From assembly GCA_035302145.1 (NCBI GenBank), contig DATGSX010000096.1:45378-109377 (forward strand): a DNA stretch of 64,000 nt, read 5' to 3'. The notes under the pieces were generated by a model. The model was given only the letters and a program-made list of their open reading frames with translations. It was not told the DNA's origin and ran no database searches. Below are positions 1-8,399 of this stretch, piece after piece (within the stretch, counting starts at the first letter, position 1; each line of letters starts with the position of its first letter). The translations under genes and the position numbers were made by a program. This stretch comes from JAJYTI01 sp035302145 (GTDB lineage Bacteria > Bacteroidota > Bacteroidia > Flavobacteriales > Flavobacteriaceae).

Positions 1-1
1 T

Positions 2-313
2 TCCCTAATTAAGGATGTAGACGATGCTTTTAAAGTTGTTAAGATGTATAAAGAGCAGTACGAAGTGTTAGAATTAGGTAAAGAAGATCAGCTCGAGCTT
101 CCAGAAGAAATGTTTACCAAGCCATTTAAATTATACACTACCAATGCCGAAAGCTTAGGAATACCAAAAGCAAGCCGAACCGCAATAGCAAAAGTAATAG
201 ACGAAAAACTAGAAGGAATAAGCGAAGTAGAAAAAGACATTATACGTCGTGAAGCTGGATTGCTACCACTACAAGTATTAAAAGATATAGATGCGAGGGA
301 AATTAAAAAATAA
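2..313 (+). CDS. Hypothetical phage protein, 5' end cut by window edge
   Basis: The reading frame is open from position 2, and the first in-window ATG (position 44) lies inside it, so the real start is probably upstream of the window. The protein is charged and helical in composition and has no motif I recognise. It overlaps the terminase start by 23 bp. A small protein immediately before the large terminase could be a small terminase subunit, but only position supports that. Confidence 0.6.
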   Translation, partial: SLIKDVDDAFKVVKMYKEQYEVLELGKEDQLELPEEMFTKPFKLYTTNAESLGIPKASRTAIAKVIDEKLEGISEVEKDIIRREAGLLPLQVLKDIDAREIKK

Positions 314-1973
314 GGATGTAGAAGCTAGGTACGGAAACTACGTAAAACAGATGATAGACCTTATAGGTCCTAAGAACTTATATCTGATTGCTGGCCGTGG
401 AATGACAAAAACGTCCGATGTGATTGCAGATCGTTCCATAGATATTGTTCATGACATGCCAAGAGCCTTGTCGGCCATAGTGAGTAATACCTACGTAAAT
501 GCACGAACTAACATTATTCCTACGCTTCTAGAAGGTTGGATGAATTATAAAGGCTGGGAAGAAGGTAAGCACTTCGTGAAAGGCGTGCGACCACCGGCAC
601 ACTTCGAGAAGGCGTACAAGCCTATTATGAACTACAATAACACCATTAGCACTTTTAATGGTCATATATTTATACTTGGTTCATTAGATCAGCCATCGGG
701 ATTAGCTGGAAACTCCTATCAACATATATATGGTGACGAAGCAAAATACCTAGATAAGAAAAAGCTAGACACGCTTATGCCTGCCTTGCGCGGTTATCCT
801 GCGTTTGCTCATTCGCCATATTATCGTGGAGTTACTTTCACTACCGACTTACCTAATTTAGGCAAAGGCGACTACGATTGGATCATGGACCAAAAAGAGT
901 TAATGGATGTAGAGAAAGTGGAATTAGCCTTGCAAATTGGTTTGGTGGTAAACGAAATAAATCACGAAATATATAAGGCTTACAAGGCTAAGAACAGTCG
1001 TAGGCTAAACAATTTAGTAAAGAATAGAAAGCGGTGGATGCTTCGCCATAATGTAGCAAGGAAGGATCTTACTTTCTTCTATATGGTATCGTCGCTTGTA
1101 AATCTGGATATACTTACTAATGGTTATATAGAAGATTCTATTGGCCATCTAGGATTGGAAGAGTTTAAAAGCTCGGTACTTACCTTTATGCCGAAGTTGG
1201 AGGCTGGCGAAAGTTTTTATCAACGTTTGGACGATTCGCATTTCTTTGAGGATGGGTTGCGAAGCGAGTATATAGAGAACATGTCCTTGGCCGACGATTT
1301 TCAAGAGTCTTGCGAGATGCTGGAATACCACGTTATGGATGCGCCAATAGATGCTGGTGTAGACTTTGGCCGTCAGTTATCCATGGTGTTGGGTCAAGAA
1401 ATAGGTAGGGATTTCCGAATAACAAAAAACATGCACGTGTTGGCTCCGCAAAGTTCAAGAGAGTTGGCCGATAGGTTTGTGAAATTCTATGCCAATCATC
1501 GATACAAGCAGTTGAACATGTACTACGACCGAAGCGGTAACCAGTATCAGAGCTCTGGCCGTGACTGGGCTTCGGAACTACAGCGATGCATAGAGTTTGA
1601 CATACACGGGAATCCTACGGGTTGGAAAGTAAACTTAATGAGTCGTAACCAGGCTACAATATATCAAGCCGAAGAGTTCTTGTTCATGCTTAAGTTTTTA
1701 GGGAAAGAAAATTCTAGGCTTCCTAACATATTAATATGTATGTATCAATGCGCAGAGCTTAAATCATCGCTAGAAACTACCAAGGTAGAAGTAAGCTGGA
1801 AGCAAGGCGTGAAGGTTATAAACAAGAACAAAAAAGCCGAAAAGACTTTACCACTACATAGACTCCCAATGCACTCTCCAAATTATTCCGATGCTTTTAA
1901 GTATTTGTTGTACCGAAAGAAGTGGGCCGATCCTTTAATGGGTGGAAGTAGACCTTTGCCATCTGGATTATAA
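291..1973 (+). CDS. Phage terminase large subunit
   Basis: 560 aa, usual length for a large terminase. The N-terminal ATPase half has a Walker A-like loop AGRGMTKT near residue 35 and a Walker B-like stretch IYGDEAKY near residue 147. The C-terminal nuclease half shows the spaced acidic residues of the RNase H-like fold: GVDFG near 358, MYYDRSG near 404 and SPNYSDAFKYL near the end. The enzyme would pump phage DNA into the prohead and cut it. In many phages the portal gene follows directly; here about 7.5 kb of early-type genes intervene. The ATG at 291 gives a coupled overlap with the preceding frame. Confidence 0.85.
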   Translation: MRGKLKNKDVEARYGNYVKQMIDLIGPKNLYLIAGRGMTKTSDVIADRSIDIVHDMPRALSAIVSNTYVNARTNIIPTLLEGWMNYKGWEEGKHFVKGVRPPAHFEKAYKPIMNYNNTISTFNGHIFILGSLDQPSGLAGNSYQHIYGDEAKYLDKKKLDTLMPALRGYPAFAHSPYYRGVTFTTDLPNLGKGDYDWIMDQKELMDVEKVELALQIGLVVNEINHEIYKAYKAKNSRRLNNLVKNRKRWMLRHNVARKDLTFFYMVSSLVNLDILTNGYIEDSIGHLGLEEFKSSVLTFMPKLEAGESFYQRLDDSHFFEDGLRSEYIENMSLADDFQESCEMLEYHVMDAPIDAGVDFGRQLSMVLGQEIGRDFRITKNMHVLAPQSSRELADRFVKFYANHRYKQLNMYYDRSGNQYQSSGRDWASELQRCIEFDIHGNPTGWKVNLMSRNQATIYQAEEFLFMLKFLGKENSRLPNILICMYQCAELKSSLETTKVEVSWKQGVKVINKNKKAEKTLPLHRLPMHSPNYSDAFKYLLYRKKWADPLMGGSRPLPSGL

Positions 1974-2067
1974 CAAACGTATGCGTGTGTTTTTGTATTA
2001 ATTTTGTGTAAAAGTTTGCTAAAGCAAACATATATGTGTATTATTGTGTTAATTAAAAACAATAAAC

Positions 2068-2283
2068 ATGGACAAAACAAAAAAGATAGTAGGGATATTC
2101 CCTTCTAAAAACAGCGATGAACTATTGTGTACAAAGGATTTGTACTTCAATTTTCAGAAAGTAGAACTATTACGTATTCACAAATGTTTTTATTTGTGTG
2201 AAGTATCCACTCCCCAAGGCAGATTAACTCTCCCAATTCATAGACTGTCAAACAAGCCTATTGTAGTTGACCTAGCTTGTTGA
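2068..2283 (+). CDS. Small hypothetical phage protein (71 aa)
   Basis: ATG preceded by an AT-rich leader typical of this phage's starts. The 71-aa product has a short lysine-rich N-terminus and scattered cysteines but no domain I can name. It is the first gene of the rightward small-gene series after the terminase. Function unknown. Confidence 0.6.
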   Translation: MDKTKKIVGIFPSKNSDELLCTKDLYFNFQKVELLRIHKCFYLCEVSTPQGRLTLPIHRLSNKPIVVDLAC

Positions 2284-2355
2284 TGCACGAAAGGTGCCTG
2301 GACTTGTTCCGGGTGCCTTTTTGATTTTTAACGGTAAAATGAAAATTAAAATAAA

Positions 2356-2496
2356 ATGGAAAACATAAAAGAACCTGAACACCCAAGTATTTATGATCCA
2401 AGAAGTAAAACAGGAAAATACTACCCTTGGGAAGAAGAGTATAAGAAGAAAATGAAGATCTGGAAAAAATGGTACGATAGTAAGGTTAAAAATTAA
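2356..2496 (+). CDS. Small hypothetical phage protein (46 aa)
   Basis: A 46-codon frame opens at ATG 2356 after the AATTAAAATAAA-type leader that also precedes the genes at 2534, 3877 and 4738, and ends in TAA at 2494. The product is acidic in the middle, lysine- and tryptophan-rich at the C-terminus, and resembles no family I know. Coding is supported by the shared leader pattern and phage-like small-gene spacing rather than homology. Confidence 0.5.
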   Translation: MENIKEPEHPSIYDPRSKTGKYYPWEEEYKKKMKIWKKWYDSKVKN

Positions 2497-2533
2497 CTAT
2501 ATCATAGTTATATACGTAATAAATTAAAATAAA

Positions 2534-3037
2534 ATGGAAGAACAATTAAAATCAGCTCAAGCTTATCTACAACAAAGAGCAATGAGTACACGAAAAGTAA
2601 AGAACGATGGATTAATACGCCTATCTACAAGTGTTGTATCGGCTTCAGAAGTAGAAGCTGTTTTGGATATGGTAATGAAAGGCACGTTTTTAGATTTTTA
2701 TAAAGAATACAATAAGATGCTTGCTCCGATCTATAATAAAGAAACAAAGAAAGAGTGTTGCAGTGAAACTGTTGAGGATTTAAAAGTGGATAGTTCTAGT
2801 AGTATTTATTTAAAAATAGTGTCGCATAATGAACATTCATATAAGGCTCATTTAAATGCTTTTAAGGAGATGAATGACACTAAATTTGAAGTAGATATAC
2901 ATAAAGTGGAAAGGACTAACGGTGTGTATACACTTGTATTGAAGTTCTTTGGAGAAGAATACATTAAGGATGTTTATTTCTTTGGCTACTTGGTCCGACA
3001 GAAACAAATGGATGGGGTTGAAACTAAAATTATATGA
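2534..3037 (+). CDS. Hypothetical phage protein (167 aa)
   Basis: Soluble 167-aa protein with an alternating strand/helix composition and a pair of cysteines near residue 75. No recognisable motif. Same strand and spacing as neighbouring early genes; the next gene starts one base after its stop codon, suggesting co-translation. Confidence 0.65.
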   Translation: MEEQLKSAQAYLQQRAMSTRKVKNDGLIRLSTSVVSASEVEAVLDMVMKGTFLDFYKEYNKMLAPIYNKETKKECCSETVEDLKVDSSSSIYLKIVSHNEHSYKAHLNAFKEMNDTKFEVDIHKVERTNGVYTLVLKFFGEEYIKDVYFFGYLVRQKQMDGVETKII

Positions 3038-3038
3038 C

Positions 3039-3527
3039 ATGGGATTATTAGAAAAGTTTTGTAGAAGAATAGATAATGACCAAGGCTATGATAATTTAAA
3101 ACTAGCCAAAGACTTAAAGACATTAGCAAAAAAACACTTTAATCGATTGTCTATAAATGATAATGAAACTGCAACTGACGTATATACAGAGTTAGAGAAT
3201 GCCGTTTTCCGACCTATTTTATTTAGCACACCTATGGTACAAGCTATTTTGGACGGTAGAAAAACGCAGACAAGAAGATTACAAGGTTTAAAAGAGTTTA
3301 ATGAAAGTCCAGATTGTTTTAGATATGACGGCACATCCGCTGAAAATGAAAGCATTCATTATTTTGAAACTATAGATATTCACGGAAAACCAACAGAAAG
3401 ATATACGTCAATAGAATCCAAAGTAACGTTAGGGCGGCTTGGCGTATGTGCCGCCTCTTATAAACTAAATTATCAATCTTGGCAGTTACTGCGGCATTAC
3501 GCCAAACCGCTTGTTACCTGCCGTTAA
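3039..3527 (+). pseudogene. ASCH/PUA-like phage protein, 3' end replaced by cassette-like DNA
   Basis: The ATG at 3039 is preferred over upstream alternatives because it begins one base after the preceding stop. About 60 residues in comes FSTPMVQAILDGRKTQTRR, the signature beginning of phage ASCH-domain proteins (RNA-binding PUA-like fold). The C-terminal part expected in that family is missing: after the ESKVTLG segment the frame runs into the palindrome at 3424-3525, so its last 35 or so residues are translated attC-like DNA. The N-terminal 65 residues are charged and helical and do not belong to the ASCH core. I infer truncation by a recombination event. Confidence 0.5.
3424..3525 (-). repeat. 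attC-like recombination site inside the prophage
   Basis: An imperfect palindrome of about 100 bp: the left arm CGGCTTGGCGTATGTGCCGC pairs with the right arm GCGGCATTACGCCAAACCG. It is flanked by AACG on the left and TTGTTACC on the right. Arm order and sequence match the sites in the 54.8-60.2 kb array (for example AACGTTTTGCGGCTTTGCG at 59033), so its polarity is the same as there, opposite to the phage genes. Confidence 0.6.
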
Positions 3528-3537
3528 TTTCAGAATC

Positions 3538-3813
3538 ATGAATAAAATTCAAATTTATAGAATATCAGACCACCCTACAGGTGGCTCGCCTTTGTACGGT
3601 GAGATATGTAGAGATTGCATGGAAGGATTTGTGAGTGAAGGTAAATACTACGAATTTGATGGTCATTTATGCAAATATGTTTACGAAAAAGATGGAGTTA
3701 CATATTATGCAGAGGGAGGTCAAGACGATGGTACAGATAGCGAAATAATGTGTTCTGAATGCGGAGAGTATTTTTTAACAGATAAAGAAGTTCTGGATGA
3801 CTATGAATTTTAA
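3538..3813 (+). CDS. Cassette-borne small zinc-ribbon-like protein (91 aa)
   Basis: The ATG at 3538 starts 15 bases after the attC-like site and gives 91 aa. Two CxxC pairs (CRDC near residue 27, CSEC near 76) suggest a small zinc ribbon; the rest is acidic and aromatic. The gene is bounded by GTTACCTGCC (3513-3522) and its exact complement GGCAGGTAAC (3815-3824), the end structure of integron-type cassettes. It is oriented opposite to the usual cassette gene direction relative to the attC. No function can be assigned. Confidence 0.6.
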   Translation: MNKIQIYRISDHPTGGSPLYGEICRDCMEGFVSEGKYYEFDGHLCKYVYEKDGVTYYAEGGQDDGTDSEIMCSECGEYFLTDKEVLDDYEF

Positions 3814-3814
3814 T

Positions 3815-3839
3815 GGCAGGTAACATAGTTATATACGCC
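3815..3839 (-). repeat. Cassette boundary with attC/attI-like half-site
   Basis: GGCAGGTAAC is the inverted partner of 3513-3522 and runs straight into AACATAGTTATATACGCC. That 18-mer differs by one base from AACATAGTTATACACGCC at 60155, where it forms the corresponding outer boundary of the large cassette array. Here the second palindrome arm is absent. Confidence 0.5.
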
Positions 3840-3876
3840 ACTTAAACTAAAACACAATAACTTAAAAACATAAAAC

Positions 3877-4713
3877 ATGAAAAACATAAAACACACATCC
3901 TTTGCAGAAATTTCAGAAAAAGTAGTAGAAGTTTATGGCAGTGCTGGTGTTACAGCATTGCTATTTAGCACAGCTAGCTTATTTAGGGATATAGTAGTGA
4001 AAGAACTAGGCTTCTTTCCACTATTACACCTATACGGTCCTTCAGCAACAGGTAAAAGCAGATTAGCTTATCTATGCCAAAAACTAGTTTGCGTAGATGT
4101 AGGGCCTAACTGTTATGTAACTGGCGATCTGAATATACATTCTATTTTAAAGAGATATTCTAAACAATTTAACGGCATTGTTTGTTTTGAAGAGTACTAT
4201 GATGGCAATTATATACTAGACGCTTTTTTGAAAGAGGTTTATGAAAAAGACACCTATCAAACAAGTAATGAAGATGGAGAAGTGTTTCCGGCACAAATTA
4301 AATGCAATACAATAGTTACAGGTAATTATAAAACAAGTGATGCATCTCTATCTAGTAGAATGATAATAGAAACTATGACAAAGAATGTTTTTTCAAAAAC
4401 TGAGGTTAATTCGTTTCACGAATTAAATCAATTAATTGAAAACGACTTGAATGAAATAGCACTTCAGCTTGTTGCTAGTAAAAGGCATATGGTAGAGCAT
4501 GTTTTTAATTATGAAAGATTAAAGGCAGTAGAAAAAGAACTGGAAGGAATGCTAACAACTACGGTGCATTATAGATTATTAAAGAGTGTTTCAATCCTAG
4601 TTCTCTTTCAAAAAATACTTGGAAACTGCATTGGTCTTTCAGATGAGTATGTAAAACAACATTTTGTAGAGTTATTAAAAGAACAGGAGGCTTATTTAGT
4701 TAACTGCAATTAA
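3877..4713 (+). CDS. P-loop ATPase, primase/helicase-like phage replication protein
   Basis: 278 aa with a clear Walker A, GPSATGKS near residue 53, and a Walker B-like hydrophobic stretch GIVCFEE near residue 98. The core resembles the C-terminal ATPase portion of larger Bacteroidota phage and plasmid primase-helicase proteins, but no zinc-finger or TOPRIM primase half is present, so it is either a stand-alone helicase module or the remaining C-terminal piece. Being next to the cassette at 3.5-3.8 kb makes loss of an N-terminal part conceivable. Predicted role: DNA unwinding in phage replication (inference). Confidence 0.55.
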   Translation: MKNIKHTSFAEISEKVVEVYGSAGVTALLFSTASLFRDIVVKELGFFPLLHLYGPSATGKSRLAYLCQKLVCVDVGPNCYVTGDLNIHSILKRYSKQFNGIVCFEEYYDGNYILDAFLKEVYEKDTYQTSNEDGEVFPAQIKCNTIVTGNYKTSDASLSSRMIIETMTKNVFSKTEVNSFHELNQLIENDLNEIALQLVASKRHMVEHVFNYERLKAVEKELEGMLTTTVHYRLLKSVSILVLFQKILGNCIGLSDEYVKQHFVELLKEQEAYLVNCN

Positions 4714-4737
4714 AAAAAACATAAACAATTAAAAATC

Positions 4738-5058
4738 ATGGACGTTACACATTATTATTTTCAGGCCACTTACGGCACAAAATTAAAGAACAAGCTACAG
4801 AAAGAGCTGTACGAATACCTTATCGAGTTAGATGGGTTGATAATAGAGGAAGAAAGCCTAAAGAACTTTATGTATAACATAAATAAAAAGGCTGCAGAAC
4901 TAAACGAAAAGCACAAGCGGTGCAAACCAATTGAGTTTGGGCAACATCGAATAAGCACGGAAATGTATGTCAAAAATATATTCGTTACCGGGTTTCCAGA
5001 AATGAATCTTTGTTTGCTAGGTGGATCATTATGGTACATGACAGATAAGAAGATATAA
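4738..5058 (+). CDS. Hypothetical phage protein (106 aa)
   Basis: Soluble, largely helical 106-aa protein with charged N-terminal half. No motif recognised. Lies 24 bp after the ATPase gene in the same early operon. Confidence 0.55.
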   Translation: MDVTHYYFQATYGTKLKNKLQKELYEYLIELDGLIIEEESLKNFMYNINKKAAELNEKHKRCKPIEFGQHRISTEMYVKNIFVTGFPEMNLCLLGGSLWYMTDKKI

Positions 5059-5078
5059 GAACTACTAAACTAAAAAAC

Positions 5079-5255
5079 ATGAGCAAGAATAAATACTGCC
5101 CGAATTGCTGGAATGGATTAAGCGCCGACGAAATAAATTTAAGGTACTGCCAAAATTGTTCGCTTAACTGGAAGGAGCCAGCGAACGATGCGTTGCAAAA
5201 TGCAATAGAAGATAAATACATTAAAAACGCTATGTACATAGCATCAACACTTTAG
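5079..5255 (+). CDS. Small zinc-ribbon protein (58 aa)
   Basis: ATG at 5079 and TAG at 5253 enclose 58 codons. Two knuckles, CPNC at residues 7-10 and CQNC at 24-27, are spaced as in a minimal four-cysteine zinc ribbon; the C-terminal half is helical. It fits the 20-bp gap after the upstream gene and ends 4 bp before the next start. Probably a DNA- or protein-binding phage accessory factor. Confidence 0.6.
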   Translation: MSKNKYCPNCWNGLSADEINLRYCQNCSLNWKEPANDALQNAIEDKYIKNAMYIASTL

Positions 5256-5259
5256 AGAT

Positions 5260-5508
5260 ATGCGAATAGATTTTTTTCAAATGACTGATCACCTCTTCTC
5301 TCTTAAAGATTACTCTATAGAGGAAATCAAAGAACTGCGTGTAGAGTATAATAATAAATATAGAAGTCTAAATAATAGAATGAGAGATTTAGAGGTGATA
5401 AGCGCAAACGATGTTATTCATAGACAAGAACTTTTAAAGTTGAGCAAACGAGTCTATAAGTTTATTAAGGAATTGAATTTAGAGCTTGGTAGAAGATTGG
5501 TAAAGTAG
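5260..5508 (+). CDS. Hypothetical helical phage protein (82 aa)
   Basis: 82 aa, rich in Glu, Lys, Leu and Asn, probably a short helical hairpin or coiled coil. No family recognised. Tight spacing with neighbours on both sides supports operon membership. Confidence 0.55.
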   Translation: MRIDFFQMTDHLFSLKDYSIEEIKELRVEYNNKYRSLNNRMRDLEVISANDVIHRQELLKLSKRVYKFIKELNLELGRRLVK

Positions 5509-5515
5509 ATTAAAG

Positions 5516-5701
5516 ATGTTTAGAAAAAAGAAATCACCGAAAAACATTCAATGCGTTGCTTGCAACTGGGTTGGCACTCGCGAAGAAACAATAAAAATAA
5601 GAACACATAAATTAAGAATAGATCGTTGCGACTGTCCAGAGTGTGGTTGTTCAACTTTTTATGAGAATAAGAAGAAAAGCTGGTTATCGATATGGAAATA
5701 G
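5516..5701 (+). CDS. Small zinc-ribbon-like protein (61 aa)
   Basis: 61 aa with CVAC at residues 13-16 and a cysteine-rich CDCPECGC cluster near 38-45, consistent with a zinc ribbon. Basic N-terminus. Overlaps the next gene by 10 bp, indicating translational coupling. Confidence 0.55.
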   Translation: MFRKKKSPKNIQCVACNWVGTREETIKIRTHKLRIDRCDCPECGCSTFYENKKKSWLSIWK

Positions 5702-6057
5702 AGAAGATAATATACCACACTACTAGAAGTATTCACAATTTAGATGATAAGCTAAGTATTGCTACGCTTTTTCTATTCTGTTATCAGTTGGAGCGCAAAG
5801 CTTTTGCGGAATTGCTGTATACAGATAACCATGAAGAGTTAATACAAAAGTTTAACGAACGATTTTCGGATGCGGAAATAGATCTATCGATAAGGCTCGA
5901 TGATAATAACATTAGAGATTGTTTTAATCGAACACTTGAGGAAGTGAAAAGAAAATATGACAGCGATGGTTACTACAAGGCATTATATGAACGTAATCCG
6001 TATGCGGTGGTAATTAATGAGTTGATTAATGATAGGAGGTTAGATAATTTAAAATAG
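5692..6057 (+). CDS. Hypothetical phage protein (121 aa)
   Basis: Acidic, helical 121-aa protein that starts inside the end of the upstream zinc-ribbon gene and ends 11 bp before the dUTPase start. No motif recognised. Confidence 0.55.
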   Translation: MEIEKIIYHTTRSIHNLDDKLSIATLFLFCYQLERKAFAELLYTDNHEELIQKFNERFSDAEIDLSIRLDDNNIRDCFNRTLEEVKRKYDSDGYYKALYERNPYAVVINELINDRRLDNLK

Positions 6058-6068
6058 ACAAAGTAATT

Positions 6069-6536
6069 ATGAAAGTAAAAATTAAAAAGCTACATGAACA
6101 GGCTAAAATGCCTTTTAAAAAACACAGCGCAGATGCTGGTTTTGATTTATATGCTACTTCTAGAGTAAATGAAGGTGGCAACATTGTTTACGGCACTGGG
6201 TTAGCTTTTGAAATACCGGAAGGATTTGTTGGGCTCGTATTCCCGAGGTCCAGCATAGCGAACAAAACAATTGCATTAAGCAATGCAGTAGGGGTTATAG
6301 ATGCAAGTTATCGAGGCGAAGTAACTTTTAAGTTCAAACCTACTTTAACGATAGCATCAAACAAAAACTTTGCTGGTATAGAGGTAGGATGCATTATTAA
6401 TGGTAGTTACAACATTGGAGAACGTATTGGCCAATTAATAATAATGCCAATACCAAGCGTTCAATTTGAATTTACAGAAGAATTAACCAGTACAGCACGA
6501 GGTGCTGGCGGTTATGGAAGTACTGGAACTAAGTAA
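6069..6536 (+). CDS. dut: dUTP diphosphatase
   Basis: 155 aa, the usual trimeric dUTPase length. The five family motifs occur in order: DAGFDLYA near residue 22, PRSS near 59, GVIDASYRGE near 75, GERIGQL near 116, and the C-terminal glycine-rich arm RGAGGYGSTG near 144. The aspartate of motif III, the catalytic base, is present. The enzyme hydrolyses dUTP to dUMP and diphosphate, keeping uracil out of replicating phage DNA. It sits in the early replication operon. Confidence 0.93.
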   Translation: MKVKIKKLHEQAKMPFKKHSADAGFDLYATSRVNEGGNIVYGTGLAFEIPEGFVGLVFPRSSIANKTIALSNAVGVIDASYRGEVTFKFKPTLTIASNKNFAGIEVGCIINGSYNIGERIGQLIIMPIPSVQFEFTEELTSTARGAGGYGSTGTK

Positions 6537-6546
6537 AAGGAAGGAT

Positions 6547-6723
6547 ATGAAAAGAATACCACAAAAAGACTTAATAGATTATGAGATATCATCTAGTTGG
6601 TGGGCAGGTGCTGTAAAAATTGGATGGATGCAAAGATTATCTGGAAAGTACTTTGCTTGGAAAACTATTAGAAAGTATAAGCGATATCTATACGCAATAG
6701 AGAGAAGGAATAATAATTTATAA
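6547..6723 (+). CDS. Small basic phage protein (58 aa)
   Basis: The ATG at 6547 lies 10 bp past the dut stop and gives 58 aa; a longer upstream start would overlap dut. The product is basic and tryptophan-rich, with no recognised domain. Possibly nucleic-acid binding by composition only. Confidence 0.5.
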   Translation: MKRIPQKDLIDYEISSSWWAGAVKIGWMQRLSGKYFAWKTIRKYKRYLYAIERRNNNL

Positions 6724-6733
6724 AAGAACAATT

Positions 6734-7210
6734 ATGAGAACTCAAATTCCAAGCAGTGATAATCCAGAGCAACCTAAATGCAATATTATAAAAACAGGCG
6801 AAGTGTTAATGTCTACTTCTAACAGTAAGTTAACTCTCAACGAAATGTTTCGAAAGAAAGAGTACATATTATATTGTATGGAAAAAACTTCTTCTTTTAA
6901 AAGAGGTAAGCTCCTTGAGCTTCATGTGCATTTACAAGATTTAAATAATGCTATGCTAGAAAAACTATCACCAAAATATGTAGACGAAGCTACAATTCTA
7001 AATAAAAAGATGAAAAGAAATTCTTTTATATCTTTTTTAGAAGAGGAAATTGAAAAATGGAAAGATAATGCGAGAGTATATGTTTCTGTAAGATACGATC
7101 TAGATGAAGCGAAAAACAGTTTTATTAGAGTAGCAGCATTTGAAGATGTTTTAGAACGATATCTAGAAATCTTCAAAGAAGAAGAAGAAGAAGAAGATAA
7201 GTCAGAATAA
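6734..7210 (+). CDS. Hypothetical phage protein with acidic tail (158 aa)
   Basis: 158 aa, helical in the middle, ending in an almost pure run of glutamates and a terminal DKSE. No domain recognised. Lies between dut and the SSB-like gene, so a role in replication or recombination is a guess from position. Confidence 0.55.
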   Translation: MRTQIPSSDNPEQPKCNIIKTGEVLMSTSNSKLTLNEMFRKKEYILYCMEKTSSFKRGKLLELHVHLQDLNNAMLEKLSPKYVDEATILNKKMKRNSFISFLEEEIEKWKDNARVYVSVRYDLDEAKNSFIRVAAFEDVLERYLEIFKEEEEEEDKSE

Positions 7211-7233
7211 AATAATAATTAAAACAAATAACT

Positions 7234-7566
7234 ATGAGTAAAAACAGATCATTTTATGGCCAATTAAACTGGACCAGAATTAAATACGCACTACAAAGCG
7301 GAAAGATAAAGGCACAAAGAATTCAAACAAAACATGGAGAACAAATCTTTTTCGACATAAATGTTTGGGTAAACGATGAACCAGATCAGTACGGGCAGGA
7401 TGCTTCTGTACAGATGCAACTTAGCAAAGAAGCTTACGAAGCCAAAGAGAAGAACCCGTACTACATAGGGAATTTAAAATTTAGAGAACCCACGGCCACC
7501 GACGTATCTCCAGAGGAAATAAAGAATATTGTTGGTGGTGAAGAGGATGATGATTTATCGTTTTAG
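7234..7566 (+). CDS. SSB-like single-stranded DNA-binding protein
   Basis: 110 aa. The N-terminal part is strand-rich with aromatic and basic residues, and the protein ends in GGEEDDDLSF, resembling the acidic C-terminal tip by which bacterial SSBs recruit partners. Length and place at the end of the replication operon fit a phage single-strand binding protein. I do not see a clear canonical OB-fold motif, so the call rests on the tail and context. Confidence 0.5.
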   Translation: MSKNRSFYGQLNWTRIKYALQSGKIKAQRIQTKHGEQIFFDINVWVNDEPDQYGQDASVQMQLSKEAYEAKEKNPYYIGNLKFREPTATDVSPEEIKNIVGGEEDDDLSF

Positions 7567-7597
7567 ACAATTCAAAGTGATTTAATTTTACATACGG

Positions 7598-7804
7598 CTA
7601 TCTTAGATAGCCGTACTTCTCCAAAACACATTCAATCGATTTAATGTGTTTTTTTGGTATTAATCTGGTCCCATAAATTGCTTTAGAAATAGTTGATCCT
7701 GGAAGGTTCAGTTTGTCTTCCAAAGTTTTCACTGAAATCAAATCTCTATCGTTCAAGAAGTCAACGATCTGCTTTGATTTTTTAATTTGCTCGTTTCTGT
7801 TCAT
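7598..7804 (-). CDS. Small HTH regulator
   Basis: The ATG at 7804 is chosen over upstream in-frame alternatives because it follows the AT-rich leader AATTTTATTATT. The 68-aa product contains a helix-turn-helix-like segment: VKTLEDKLNLPGSTISKAIYG (21 residues) has the turn at NLPGSTISKAI. It is leftward, unlike the early operon that ends 32 bp away, and could control the lysogeny decision or the adjacent radC-like gene. Confidence 0.55.
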   Translation of the reverse strand: MNRNEQIKKSKQIVDFLNDRDLISVKTLEDKLNLPGSTISKAIYGTRLIPKKHIKSIECVLEKYGYLR

Positions 7805-7830
7805 AATAATAAAATTAAAAAATGCCATCA

Positions 7831-7879
7831 TCGGCGAAGCCGATTTTTTTGAAAAGCCCAGATTTGCGCCTGGGCTTTA
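7831..7879. terminator. Two adjacent terminator-like hairpins
   Basis: ATCGGC-GAA-GCCGAT (7831-7845) is followed by T6 on the plus strand. AAAGCCCAG (7854-7862) pairs with CTGGGCTTT (7871-7879), which on the minus strand ends in TTTT just after the radC-like gene. Together they separate the two leftward genes. Confidence 0.6.
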
Positions 7880-7892
7880 TGATTAATAAATG

Positions 7893-8351
7893 TTATAACA
7901 TATTTTCGTCTGCAAAAGAAAAGAAACTATCTTTTGTTATTATAATATGATCTAACAGCTTAATGTCTAAAAGCTCACTAGCTTGTTTTATTTTCTTAGT
8001 TATTCGTTTATCTGCGTTGCTAGCTACTAGCGTACCGCTTGGGTGATTATGAAATATTATAAAGCTTGTACTATGCGCTTTTAGTAAGGTTTGGAATATT
8101 ATTCTAATATCTACCATTGTACCGGTTATCCCTCCGGAGCTTATTTTTTTAACTCCTAGAACTTGGTTAGAGTTGTTCATAACTATAGCATAGAAATACT
8201 CTTTATACTCCATATTTTCGCCTATTACATTACGGGCTATTTTAGAAGCATCACGAGATGAGCGGATTTTTAATTTATAATCATTGTTACGCTTGTAAGA
8301 TATTGTTATCTCGTCAACGATTGGCATTTGATTTCTCTTTAAGGTATGCAT
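7893..8351 (-). CDS. RadC-like JAB/MPN domain protein
   Basis: 152 aa matching the C-terminal domain of the RadC family. The metalloprotease-like JAMM signature HNHPSG is present, with the downstream aspartate in SNADKRIT. RadC family members are common on Bacteroidota prophages and mobile elements; their function remains poorly defined and direct repair activity is doubtful. No N-terminal helix-hairpin-helix domain is present. It lies in the leftward module between the early and late phage genes. Confidence 0.85.
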   Translation of the reverse strand: MHTLKRNQMPIVDEITISYKRNNDYKLKIRSSRDASKIARNVIGENMEYKEYFYAIVMNNSNQVLGVKKISSGGITGTMVDIRIIFQTLLKAHSTSFIIFHNHPSGTLVASNADKRITKKIKQASELLDIKLLDHIIITKDSFFSFADENML

Positions 8352-8399
8352 ATTGTATTTTTTTAGTTGAATTTAACAGAAATAGACTTTGTTTAACAT

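Noticed and set aside
2284..2325. Terminator after the 71-aa gene
   Set aside because: GGTGCC occurs twice before a T-run, but as a direct rather than inverted repeat, so no stable hairpin forms.
89..5239. Antisense frames in the early phage region (for example 4770-5239 minus)
   Set aside because: They oppose well-spaced rightward genes and have the Phe/Ser/Leu-rich composition expected of reverse translations of Lys/Glu-rich proteins.
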